This document shows positions 19,327 through 28,500 of a stretch of 64,000 nt of DNA, piece by piece (the stretch's first letter is position 1; every line of letters starts with the position of its first letter). The position numbers and the translations under genes were made by a program. The notes below the pieces were generated by a model. It saw only the letters and a program-made list of their open reading frames with translations. It had not been told where the DNA came from and did not search any database. This stretch comes from Pedobacter nyackensis. Its GTDB lineage: Bacteria > Bacteroidota > Bacteroidia > Sphingobacteriales > Sphingobacteriaceae. The stretch spans positions 33,390 to 97,389 of the forward strand of contig NZ_FWYB01000001.1 in assembly GCF_900176505.1 (NCBI RefSeq), written 5' to 3'.

Positions 19327-19809
19327 ATGTCTGAACAATCTAATAGTGTGCACCAGTTTAAGGTGAGGTTTATTAATGGAGCTGAAAAGAACTTATCTGA
19401 ATACAAAAATAAAGTACTACTTATTGTAAATATTGCATCCGGTTGTGGGTTTGCGCCTCAATTGAAGGAATTGCAGGAATTGAGAGAACAAATTGGTCAT
19501 GAGGAATTCGAAGTGCTAGGCTTTCCTTCCAATGATTTTGGAAGGCAGGAGCCTTTGGAAGGTGCAGCCATCGGTAGTTTTTGCGAAGTAAATTACGGGG
19601 CTCAGTTCCCTGTATTTGAAAAAATCATGGTGCGCGGAGAACATGCACATCCGCTATTCAAATTTCTTAATAAAACTTCCACACCAAGGTGGAATTTTCA
19701 TAAATACCTGATTAACAAAGATGGAGAAGTAGTGGATTACTTTTTTCCCTTTACAAAGCCGCTTTCTTCTAAAGTAAAGAAGAAAATTCAGCGGTTAATT
19801 AATTTTTAA
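19327..19809 (+). CDS. Glutathione-peroxidase-fold thiol peroxidase
   Basis: A 160-residue enzyme of the GPx family that reduces peroxides with a catalytic cysteine. The active-site block is NIASGCGFAPQL (Cys near residue 39). The other catalytic positions are FPSNDFGRQEP, where the usual Gln of NQFG is Asp, and the Trp of RWNFHKYL. No signal peptide is present, so it is cytoplasmic. Bacteria with bacillithiol usually lack glutathione, and bshB1 follows after 7 bp. The reductant is therefore more likely thioredoxin or a bacillithiol system than glutathione. Confidence 0.9.
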   Translation: MSEQSNSVHQFKVRFINGAEKNLSEYKNKVLLIVNIASGCGFAPQLKELQELREQIGHEEFEVLGFPSNDFGRQEPLEGAAIGSFCEVNYGAQFPVFEKIMVRGEHAHPLFKFLNKTSTPRWNFHKYLINKDGEVVDYFFPFTKPLSSKVKKKIQRLINF

Positions 19810-19816
19810 TTATTAT

Positions 19817-20533
19817 ATGAAGTTAGATATATTGGTGCTTGCCGTTCATCCGGATGATGCAGAGCTGGGATGTTCAGGTACTATTTTAAAACACATTGCG
19901 CTGGGAAAGAAAGTTGGAATCATTGATTTTACCAGAGGAGAGCTGGGGACCCGTGGAACAGCGGAGATCAGAGATCTGGAAGCTGCTGATTCGGCAAAGA
20001 TCATGGGCCTGCATGCCCGAGAAAATCTGAGATTCAGAGATGGCTTTTTCGAGAACAATGAAGCCCATCAATTGGAAGTAGTCAAAATGATTCGCAAGTA
20101 TCAGCCTGAAATTGTATTAACCAATGCATTGCATGATAGACATCCAGATCATGGCAGGGCTGGAGATCTGGCTAATGATGCCTGTTTTTTGTCGGGTTTA
20201 TCCAAAATAAGTACGCAACTGGAAGGGGGAGAGCAACAGGCCTGGAGGCCAAATCTGGTATTGCAATATATTCAGGATCGCTACATTAAACCTGATGTGA
20301 TTATTGATATTACCCCTTATTTTGAAACAAAGATAGCCTCTATTAAGGCCTTTAAAACGCAGTTTTTTAACCCTGATCTGGATGAGCCCGATACTTATAT
20401 CTCTTCGCCGGAGTTTCTTGAAAGTGTGATTGGCCGTGCCCGCGAATTTGGTAAAGCCATTGGCGCAACTTACGGGGAGGGCTTTACTTCACGCAAGCTT
20501 TTGGGGGTAGATAACTTGTTTAATCTGATCTAA
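19817..20533 (+). CDS. bshB1: Bacillithiol biosynthesis deacetylase BshB1
   Basis: A zinc LmbE/PIG-L family deacetylase that removes the acetyl group of N-acetylglucosaminyl-malate in bacillithiol synthesis. Zinc-site motifs are VLAVHPDDAELGCSGT (residues 6-21) and the DRHPDHGRAGDLANDACFLSGL block near residue 110. The YIQDRYIKPDVIIDITPYFETKIASIKAFKTQF region is typical of BshB1 rather than of general PIG-L enzymes. At 238 residues it has the expected length. It is the last gene of a three-gene run, 39 bp before the acyl-CoA dehydrogenase. Confidence 0.94.
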   Translation: MKLDILVLAVHPDDAELGCSGTILKHIALGKKVGIIDFTRGELGTRGTAEIRDLEAADSAKIMGLHARENLRFRDGFFENNEAHQLEVVKMIRKYQPEIVLTNALHDRHPDHGRAGDLANDACFLSGLSKISTQLEGGEQQAWRPNLVLQYIQDRYIKPDVIIDITPYFETKIASIKAFKTQFFNPDLDEPDTYISSPEFLESVIGRAREFGKAIGATYGEGFTSRKLLGVDNLFNLI

Positions 20534-20572
20534 CAATTAGCCATAATAACTGTTTTATTTTAAACTGTTATT

Positions 20573-21934
20573 ATGGCCAATTTCTTTTCGTCCCTAAAAA
20601 ATGCTTATACACTTTTTAAAAGTGTAGATTTTCAAAAGCTTGATGCACTTTCCAAAAAAGTAGATCTTACTAAAATGGTAGATTCTGTTTCGAATCTTGA
20701 TGAGACCCAGTTACAGGGGCTCATGAAAATGATGGGAAAACAGGATGAGAAAAGAGAATTGCCTCCTATTGAGGGTGATTTTTATCACCTTGGCGAGGAA
20801 GCTTTAAAAGATGAAGACAGAGCATTGCAATTGAAGGTGCGTGCTTTCCTTGAAAAAGAGGTGAAGCCGATTGTAAATAAATACTGGCTGAAGGCAGAGT
20901 TCCCTTTTGAACTTATCCCAAAAATTGCTGAATTGAATATTTGCGGCCTTACCTACCAAGGCTATGGCTGTCTCGGTAGATCGAACTTAATGGAGGGGAT
21001 ACTGGCGATGGAAATGGCTAGAATTGACACGTCTGTTTCTACTTTTTTTGGTGTACAGAGTGGTCTGGCTATGGGCTCTATTTATTTGCTCGGCTCTGAA
21101 GCACAGAAGCAAGCCTGGTTGCCAGATATGCAGCAAATGAAGGTAATAGGCGCTTTTGGATTAACGGAGCCGGAGGTGGGATCGGGAGTAGCTCTGGGTT
21201 TAACGACCACTGCAAAAAGGCAGGGCAACAAATGGATCCTTAACGGTCAAAAAAAATGGATAGGTAATGCTACGTTTTCGGATGTCACTATAATATGGGC
21301 CCGGGATCTGGATGATAATCAGGTTAAAGGTTTTTTGGTTAGAAAAGGAACGGAGGGGTTTGCTGTAGAAAAAATGCAGGATAAAATGGCCTTGCGCATT
21401 GTCCAGAATGGACTGATCACTTTAACCAATTGTGAGGTTGATGAAGAAGACCGTTTGCAGCATGCAAATTCATTTAAAGATACCGCGAAGGTATTAAAGA
21501 TGACCAGGGCAGGCGTAGCGTGGCAGGCTGTGGGTTGTGCAAGAGGTGCCTACGAAAGTGCTTTAAACTATACCAGGGTAAGAAAGCAGTTTGGTAAGCC
21601 TATTGCATCTTATCAGCTGATCCAGAATCACCTGGTTGAAATGTTGTCTAACCTTACTGCGATGCAAACACTTTGTTTCAGACTTTCGCAATTACAGGAT
21701 CAGGGTTTGCTGACTGATGAGCATGCCTCATTGGCAAAAGTATTTTGCTCCATGCGTACCCGGGATGTAGTAAGCCGGGCCAGAGAGGTTATGGGCGGTA
21801 ATGGCATTTTACTTGAATACGATGTAGCCCGTTTTGTTGCTGATGCTGAAGCGATTTATTCTTATGAAGGCACAAAAGAGATCAACACGCTTATTGTAGG
21901 TCGCGCCATCACTGGATTCTCTGCCTTTGTTTAA
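20573..21934 (+). CDS. Acyl-CoA dehydrogenase, glutaryl-CoA dehydrogenase-like
   Basis: A 453-residue FAD enzyme that oxidises the alpha-beta bond of an acyl-CoA. A short N-terminal helical extension (about 1-60) precedes the ACAD core. Signatures include GAFGLTEPEVGSG near residue 195, KKWIGNATF near 224 and YEGTKEINTLIVGRAITG near the C-terminus. The Glu of the last block is the expected catalytic base. That block is close to glutaryl-CoA dehydrogenases. A lysine 6-transaminase gene lies just downstream on the other strand, which fits a role in lysine breakdown, but substrate specificity is inferred. Confidence 0.88.
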   Translation: MANFFSSLKNAYTLFKSVDFQKLDALSKKVDLTKMVDSVSNLDETQLQGLMKMMGKQDEKRELPPIEGDFYHLGEEALKDEDRALQLKVRAFLEKEVKPIVNKYWLKAEFPFELIPKIAELNICGLTYQGYGCLGRSNLMEGILAMEMARIDTSVSTFFGVQSGLAMGSIYLLGSEAQKQAWLPDMQQMKVIGAFGLTEPEVGSGVALGLTTTAKRQGNKWILNGQKKWIGNATFSDVTIIWARDLDDNQVKGFLVRKGTEGFAVEKMQDKMALRIVQNGLITLTNCEVDEEDRLQHANSFKDTAKVLKMTRAGVAWQAVGCARGAYESALNYTRVRKQFGKPIASYQLIQNHLVEMLSNLTAMQTLCFRLSQLQDQGLLTDEHASLAKVFCSMRTRDVVSRAREVMGGNGILLEYDVARFVADAEAIYSYEGTKEINTLIVGRAITGFSAFV

Positions 21935-21937
21935 CCA

Positions 21938-22339
21938 TCAATTAAAAGGACGCTTTTCCATACTTGTATTGCCCATTGCGGTTTTTTCGTAAAGGGCAAT
22001 GCAATTCTGATTATACTGTGGATCAAAGTTTACTTTTCCGGCGTAAAGCTTGTCGGGTACCTCAGTTCCCTCTAAAAAGAAATAGACTTTGGTGTTTCCT
22101 CCTTTATGGTGGGGCATGAAATTACCATAAAGTTCCATTTCTGCTGCAGTAGTATCTTTAACGGTAACCGAAAATACATGTTGTATGGGGCCTGTATTGT
22201 TTTCGTTTCGATAGTGTGCTATTTCCTTGAATCCCCCCTTGAGATCATTAACTCCAGGTTGCATAAAAGTGCCTTTGACCATCCAGATGATCAAAGCTAA
22301 AATCAGAACGGCTAAAACCGCGTTAAGTCTTTTCCCCAT
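21938..22339 (-). CDS. Small membrane-anchored protein of unknown function
   Basis: A 133-residue protein with one N-terminal membrane helix (LNAVLAVLILALIIWMVKG, about 5-23) and a periplasmic domain of mixed strands (HVFSVTVKDTTAAEMELYGNFMPHHKGGNTKVYFFLEG). I do not recognise the family. It starts 6 bp after the lysine 6-transaminase gene on the same strand and is probably co-transcribed with it. It ends 3 bp from the convergent acyl-CoA dehydrogenase. Confidence 0.75.
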   Translation of the reverse strand: MGKRLNAVLAVLILALIIWMVKGTFMQPGVNDLKGGFKEIAHYRNENNTGPIQHVFSVTVKDTTAAEMELYGNFMPHHKGGNTKVYFFLEGTEVPDKLYAGKVNFDPQYNQNCIALYEKTAMGNTSMEKRPFN

Positions 22340-22345
22340 TATCCC

Positions 22346-23677
22346 TTATAAAGCAGGTAATATACGATTCATAACGGCTAAGCCCTCATCAATATGTTTT
22401 TTTTCAATACATAAGGCTGGTCTGAATCGAATAGTTTGATTGCCGCAACCAAGGAACATCACGTTGTTTTCCATGCCTTTTTGGATAAAGGTATCGCGCA
22501 TCGCTTTGTTGCTGAAGTCGAAAGCACAAAGTAAGCCCTTCCCGCGTACATTGCTCATTTTGTCGTATTTGGCCGCCAGTTTCTCCAAACCTTCTTTTAA
22601 ATATTCGCCAACTACAGCCGCATTCTCGCAAAGATTATCTTCGGCGATAATGCGCAGAATCTGTGAGGATCTCACCATATCAACCAGATTGCCTCCCCAT
22701 GTAGAGTTGATGCGTGAAGGAACTTTAAAAACATTTTGTTCTACCTGCTCTACTTTGTTGCCTACTAATATGCCGCATACCTGCATTTTTTTTCCGAAAG
22801 CAATAATATCAGGACGGGCTTTTTCGCTGAAATGCTGGTGACACCAGAACTTTCCTGTCAGGCCTACGCCTGTTTGTACCTCATCGTAAATTAGGAAGGC
22901 CTCGTGCTCATCTGCAAGTGCTTTTAGTTGGATTAAAAACGCTTCACGTAAATGATTATCGCCACCTTCGGCTTGTATCGGCTCGATTATAATTGCACAA
23001 ATATCATCCTTATTGTCAGCAAATGCCTGTTTAATCTGGGCAATGGAAACAGCTTCTGTATCTATCGCTATTTTTAGGTTCTCATCCTGTAATGGGAATT
23101 TAACTACCGGTACAGATACCCTTGGCCAGTCGAATTTGGCAAACCATTTCGTTTTATCAGGAAGCGTGTTGGTTAAGCTTAGCGTATAACCGGTACGTCC
23201 ATGAAATGCTTTCTCGAAATGCAGCACTTTAAAGCCCTTCTCTTCTTTGTATCCTTTTGCAAAGTTTTTCTGAACCTTCCAATCCATCGCTACTTTGATG
23301 GCGTTTTCTACAGCTAAGGCTCCGCCGGCAATGAAAAAAGCATGTGGAAGGTAGTCTGGAATACCGTGTTTAGAAAAGGTATCTACAAATTCAGCATACT
23401 GTTGGGTATATACATCAGAGTTTGAGGGGTTAGTTAAAGCTGCTTCTAAAAGGTTTTTTTTGAAGGTCTCATCGTTAACCATTTTGGGATGATTATAACC
23501 CAGCGGTACTGAAGCAAAACAGGTGAAAAAGTCGAGCAGCGTACGTTTGTTTTTTGAGTCGTAAATATATGTACCCTGACTTCGTTCCATGTCGAAAGTC
23601 AGATCAAAGCCATCAGCTAAAATGTGTTTACTTAGGGTTTCATTTACTTTGTCTGGAGCTACAGTGAGTTGATACAT
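22346..23677 (-). CDS. lat: L-lysine 6-transaminase
   Basis: A class III PLP aminotransferase (443 residues) that moves the epsilon-amino group of lysine to 2-oxoglutarate, giving alpha-aminoadipate semialdehyde. The N-terminal block DGFDLTFDMERSQGTYIYDSKNKRTLLDFFTCFASVPLGYNHP and the extended EKGFKVLHFEKAFHGRTGYTLSLTNT region are characteristic of lysine epsilon-aminotransferases rather than ornithine or GABA enzymes. The cofactor lysine lies in DIIAFGKKMQV near residue 300; the EVQTGVG block gives the conserved Asp/Glu region. It is convergent with the acyl-CoA dehydrogenase across a small gene. Confidence 0.92.
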   Translation of the reverse strand: MYQLTVAPDKVNETLSKHILADGFDLTFDMERSQGTYIYDSKNKRTLLDFFTCFASVPLGYNHPKMVNDETFKKNLLEAALTNPSNSDVYTQQYAEFVDTFSKHGIPDYLPHAFFIAGGALAVENAIKVAMDWKVQKNFAKGYKEEKGFKVLHFEKAFHGRTGYTLSLTNTLPDKTKWFAKFDWPRVSVPVVKFPLQDENLKIAIDTEAVSIAQIKQAFADNKDDICAIIIEPIQAEGGDNHLREAFLIQLKALADEHEAFLIYDEVQTGVGLTGKFWCHQHFSEKARPDIIAFGKKMQVCGILVGNKVEQVEQNVFKVPSRINSTWGGNLVDMVRSSQILRIIAEDNLCENAAVVGEYLKEGLEKLAAKYDKMSNVRGKGLLCAFDFSNKAMRDTFIQKGMENNVMFLGCGNQTIRFRPALCIEKKHIDEGLAVMNRILPAL

Positions 23678-23938
23678 GATTTCCTGATTTGATCTATCTC
23701 AAATGTACTGAAAACCACCAAATTATTTTTAAAACTTCATCACATTTTGATGCCGGTAATGAATGTTTTTTTGATAAGTGTTTTGTGTTTAACTGTCTGT
23801 TGTATAAGTGTTTATTTAGGTTTTGTTTATGGGAAGCATGACTTTTATATGAGTCTGATATGGCTCTGTATGAGTTTAGGTCATTTAAAATCCAGTTTGA
23901 AGACGTTTTTTAGCTCAGTGATTTGTCGAGTGCCGTCT

Positions 23939-24838
23939 TTATCCGGAAAAGTGATTTGTTTTAACGCCGGTAACTCCTGGTTTGATCATAAACAATCCGC
24001 CGCTGTTTGGATATAGTTTTAATTCTTCTTCCGATGTTTTGGTTCGGGCGGTAGTGATATAGAGGGTGTCCAGGTTTTTTCCTCCAAAAGCACAAGAGGT
24101 CACATTTTTGGAGGCGACTTTTACCTTGCACAGCAATGCTCCGGTTTTTGGGTTCCATCTGGTTACCGCATAGCCTCCCCATAGGGCTATCCAGATCATA
24201 CCTTCCGAATCAATGGTGGATCCATCAGGTTTTCCCATGTCATCTGGAATAATGATCGCATCGGCGGGGTTTGATATTTGTCCAGACTGATCGTCGTAAT
24301 CGTAAGCCACCACTTTATGGGTAGAGGTGTCGATGTAATACATCTTTTTTTTATCCGGCGACCATACTAAGCCATTGGAGGTTGATACCTGTGTTTTCAT
24401 CGTATGGATAGATTGATCTGGATCCACACGATATAAATGAGCAGATTGTTCATCGCCCATTGTGCCTACCCACAGCCTGCCGGAAGGATCGCATTTCCCA
24501 TCATTAAACCTATTGCCTGATGAATCATTTTCGGGATTCGATACCACAAGGTCTAGTTGATTTGAAGCTTTTTTATAGCTGTAAATGCCGTCTTTTAAGG
24601 CTACTAAAAGGTTGCCATGCTGCGTTGGTACTACAGTGCTGATCTTTTGGTTGAATACTGCGGTTTCATTATGGACGGTGAGTGGGTCGAACCAGTGTAA
24701 TAATCCCGGATCAATATCAACCCAGTAGAGTTTTTGATCGACATCATTCCATATGGCCCCTTCTCCTAATACAGAACGGGTGTCGAGCAATAAGCTGGCT
24801 TTTAATGTAGTTTTTTGGGGTAATAGGTTGTCTGACAT
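23939..24838 (-). CDS. SMP-30/gluconolactonase-family lactone hydrolase
   Basis: A 299-residue six-bladed beta-propeller of the regucalcin/SMP-30 family, which hydrolyses sugar lactones with a divalent metal. Expected metal ligands are the Glu in LGEGAIWNDVDQKLYWVDID (near residue 20), the Asn in SGNRFNDGKCDPSGRLWVGTMG (near 108), and the Asp in MGKPDGSTIDSEGMIWIALWGG (near 205). No signal peptide, so cytoplasmic. Its upstream region holds operator copy A of the GntR regulon (24906-24934), which ties it to the SusCD locus on the other strand. It would open the lactone made by a sugar dehydrogenase of that locus; the sugar is unknown. Confidence 0.9.
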   Translation of the reverse strand: MSDNLLPQKTTLKASLLLDTRSVLGEGAIWNDVDQKLYWVDIDPGLLHWFDPLTVHNETAVFNQKISTVVPTQHGNLLVALKDGIYSYKKASNQLDLVVSNPENDSSGNRFNDGKCDPSGRLWVGTMGDEQSAHLYRVDPDQSIHTMKTQVSTSNGLVWSPDKKKMYYIDTSTHKVVAYDYDDQSGQISNPADAIIIPDDMGKPDGSTIDSEGMIWIALWGGYAVTRWNPKTGALLCKVKVASKNVTSCAFGGKNLDTLYITTARTKTSEEELKLYPNSGGLFMIKPGVTGVKTNHFSG

Positions 24839-24905
24839 TATTAAGGGGAATGTGGCAATGTTTTTAAATATGCAAAAATTCCTTTTTATTATATTATAGT
24901 TAAAT

Positions 24906-24934
24906 GTATACTTTTAATCTTTAAATTTGTTTAC
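24906..24934. promoter_or_regulatory. GntR operator copy A (lactonase promoter)
   Basis: GTATAC at 24906-24911 and GTTTAC at 24929-24934, separated by exactly 17 bp. It lies 68-96 bp upstream of the lactonase start. This spacing is identical in the other four copies of the locus. Confidence 0.75.
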
Positions 24935-25259
24935 ATAATTTAATATTTATGTAAGTTTCTGCAAGTTTTAGCTGGCTTAATTGTGGATTGGCTAAGTTTT
25001 TTTGGATGCATTAAAGTTTGTTATAGTGTATAACCGCTCATTAATCATCATTCGGCGATTTGTTTTTTATGTTAGGATTCTCTCATTTTTATCCCTAGGT
25101 GCAACGATTATGTTTTAAATAAACGCTGTTTGGGAAGTTTTTCCTTATAGGTTGAGTTCTTCTGGTTTTTAATGTCTTAAAAATGAGTGTTTTATTTTGT
25201 TTTAAATCTGGGCTTTTCAAATATTCTTTCTAAAAATAAAAATTGAATAAAATTATTTT

Positions 25260-25288
25260 GTTTACAAAAAAAGTATATATTTGTATAC
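25260..25288. promoter_or_regulatory. GntR operator copy B overlapping the susC promoter
   Basis: GTTTAC at 25260-25265 and GTATAC at 25283-25288, N17 between them. The -7-like TATATTTG (25276-25283) ends on the first base of the second half-site, so bound repressor would block RNA polymerase. Confidence 0.85.
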
Positions 25289-25436
25289 ATAAGAGTAAGC
25301 CTAACCAAAATATAAACGATTTGAACCGTCTGGGATAAGATAACATACACACAATAATGTTTCCATGCTTGAGAGGTTTAGGGATTTTTAATCCTAAAAA
25401 CTAGCACAGAATTGTATAACTAAAAAGCGGAGGAGT

Positions 25437-25451
25437 ATGATTGATAATTAG
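25437..25451 (+). other. Candidate leader mini-ORF in the susC 5' region
   Basis: ATG-ATT-GAT-AAT-TAG preceded by GGAGG at 25429-25433. A good Shine-Dalgarno sequence is unusual in Bacteroidetes. Too short to judge as a coding sequence; it may be a translational control element or coincidence. Confidence 0.25.
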
Positions 25452-25574
25452 ACAAAATATTTAGGACTCGTACAACGAATGTCCAAATGCGTGGAAGCGC
25501 CTTTGAGTTGATGTTCGGTTGTCGGGTTGAACCACCAGAAATAATTTAATTTTTAATCATTTAATTAAAAATGT

Positions 25575-28500
25575 ATGAGTTTTAAAATTCATATTGAAAA
25601 TGGGGCTCAGGCTCTGTTTCGCAGAATCACGCTCAAACCTGAAGTTGCAAGATTGCTTAAAGTTTCAACTTTTAGTTTTGCAGTGATTGGCTTGTGTAGT
25701 GCTGAAGTTTCAGCGGCAAGCCCTGGTCCTGGCGTTTTTCCTAAATCATCCTACGGTTATAGACTAAAGGAGAACGGTTTCAGGTTGAACGGGGACACTA
25801 AAATTCAATCTATAAATGTTAGTGGTACGGTGACCGGTGTTGATGGTGAGCCATTACCGGGCGTGTCGGTTCAGGTGTCTGGTAGTTCTCAGGCTACTTC
25901 AACAGATGGGAGTGGGCGTTACCAACTTAAAGATGTAGCTGAAGGCGCTACACTTACATTTAAAATGATTGGCTACATCTCTCAACAGGTGGTGGTAAAC
26001 AGAAGTCAGATTAATGTGAGTTTAAAGGTGGATGTGAAAACGCTGAATGAGGTGGTGATAACGGATGGTTACCGTACTACGACACTCGCGGCAAACACAA
26101 GTGCCATTAGTTCGATTAAAGGTGATGTGATGGAGAATAAACCGTATTCTACATTCGCGCAAACCTTGCAGGGCCAAATCGCGGGCTTAGTCGCTCCGAC
26201 CACCAGCGGACAACCTGGTGCAAACGTAGATATCCGTATCAGGGGACTGGGTTCGCTTTCATTAAGTTCTAGTCCGTTGATTGTGATTGATGGGATGATT
26301 GTAAACTCAGGAAAGTTAGGTTATAACTCTACGACGGCAAATGCATTGGCCGGTTTAAATCAAAATGATATTGAAAGTGTTGATGTGCTTAAAGATGCAG
26401 CCGCGACAGCTTTGTATGGTTCCCGGGGTAGTAGTGGTGTAATTTTGATTACCACAAAGAGAGGAAAGAGCGGAAAAACTCAGATACGTGTAGATGCCGA
26501 GTATGGGTCTTCTAAAGCAATGGATAATCCTGATGCAGGAAAGGTTTTGAATGCGGCTGATTATGCAGTGTTGTTCAGGGAGGCGTTAACCAATGCTGGT
26601 AATACTCCGGCTCAGGTGGAAACGGCTGCTGAGAGTTATGGGTTAAATAGCGGAAAAAGCAATAACTGGTACGATTTGGTAACCCGGACAGGTAGGCAGC
26701 AACAATACAACGTGAGCATGAATGGAGGGACAGAAAAAACTAAACTCTTTGCTTCTGCGGGTTATTTTCAACAGGAGGCTACTACCATAGCTTCTGATTT
26801 AAAAAGGATATCAGGCTTGTTTAATTTTGATCACGAGATCAGTAAAAGATTCCAGCTTACGGCGGGCATTAACTTCTCTAACGTGGGTCAGAATACGCCG
26901 TATGGTACCCAGTTTTCAGGAAGTCCTACATGGGCCTCTCGGGTTTTAAGGCCTTTTCAGCGTGCTTATAACGATGATGGATCAATCAATACCTCGATCG
27001 TTGGGAATACCAATTTTCCAGGAATCTATAATCCATTGTGGATTGCAGGTAATGACAAAAAATACTTATCTCAAACCCGTATTTTGGGAAATACCAAGCT
27101 TAAATGGAACATCTGGGATAAATTAAATTATACCAGCTATTTCAGTATTGACTATAATACATTGGAAGAAACGTTGTTTTTGAATGCTGTGATGGGGGAT
27201 GGTGCCGGTCTTAAAGGACGTAGTAAAAATTATTATACCCGTTACTTTAACTGGTTAGCCCGTAATCAGGTTGATTATCGCTATGATATAAATGGTGACC
27301 AGGATTTTTACGTAACTGCTGCCTTGGGTTATGAGGCTCAGCGTTCAAAGGAATATCTATTGGCTGCTGATGGCTTTGGGTTCCCTTCTGCGCAGTCTGA
27401 GTTAACTGCGCTCACTAACGCAGCAACTCCAAATGGTGCTTTTGGCCAATACAGTAATTACGCTTTCACTTCTCTTTATGCACTTGCTGATGTGAACTTT
27501 AAAAACAAATATGCATTGAGCGCATCTGTAAGAAGAGATGGTTCATCAAGGTTCCCAACTAAAAACCAAGGTGCTTATTTTTATTCTGTTGGGGGTACCT
27601 GGAATGTGCATCAGGAAGATTTCTTTAAAAAGCAACATATCATGTCGTCTTTAAAACTGAGATCGTCCTATGGTACCACAGGGAATGCCAGTATGACGAA
27701 TTACTCATGGGTGCCACAGGCTGGTTACAGCAGTGCTTATAGCTATGCAGGTTATACCGGTCAGCAATACTCAACAAGCGGTAACGTAGATCTTCGCTGG
27801 GAAACTTCTAAGAAATTTGATGCAGGATTAGATGTCGGATTTGTTGATGATAGGTTTATGTTGACTGTTGATTATTATTATAACAATATTGACGGTTTGA
27901 TTCGTAATGTTCCAACCTCTCTTACTACGGGTTTTGCTGCGGTTGGTAAGAATATTGGAGCAATGGTAAATAAAGGTTGGGAGTTTACCTTGAAAGGCGA
28001 TTTGTTAAGAGTAAACGATTTTAAATGGTATACGAACCTTAATGCGGCCTTCAATAAAAATGAAATTACCCATTTGCCTGAAAATACACCAGTACAGAAT
28101 GGCTCATTTTATTTGAAAGAGGGGTATGGCTTTAATACTTATTACATGAAGGAGTTTGTGGGCGTAGATCCTCAAAATGGTGATGCTTTATTTTATAAGG
28201 ATGAGGCCCGTACTGAGACAACGAATAAAATCGCAGATGCTAAGCTGATTTTGCAGGATAAGCAGGCGATTCCTAAGGTTACGGGAGGTTTTAACAATAC
28301 GTTTTCTTATAAAGGGGTTAGTTTAAGTGTAGATGTGAATTATAATTTAGGATACTGGGTTACCAGTGCTGCGGATATTTACTTTACCAATGCATCTCAA
28401 TACTTGTTCAATAAGTATCAGTATGTTTTTGATAACAGGTGGACAACCGTTGGGCAGATCACAAATGTTCCTAAGTTCGCTACAAATCCGGCTAATGATC

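Larger units (their letters stand above)
24839..25574. promoter_or_regulatory. 736 bp divergent control region between the lactonase and susC genes
   Basis: No gene is visible in this AT-rich stretch. It contains two copies of the two-part operator (24906-24934 and 25260-25288, about 354 bp apart), a TATATTTG -7 element for susC at 25276-25283, and an unusually long susC leader of roughly 285 nt. Inside the leader are a small hairpin near 25376-25400 and a rare strong GGAGG site followed by a four-codon ATG...TAG frame at 25437-25451. A further four-codon frame (25571-25585) overlaps the susC start codon. Confidence 0.7.

Noticed and set aside
23747..24016. Plus-strand frame of 89 codons after the lysine 6-transaminase start
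   Set aside because: It overlaps the 3' end of the well-supported lactonase gene, has no family resemblance and starts close to the divergent transaminase promoter.
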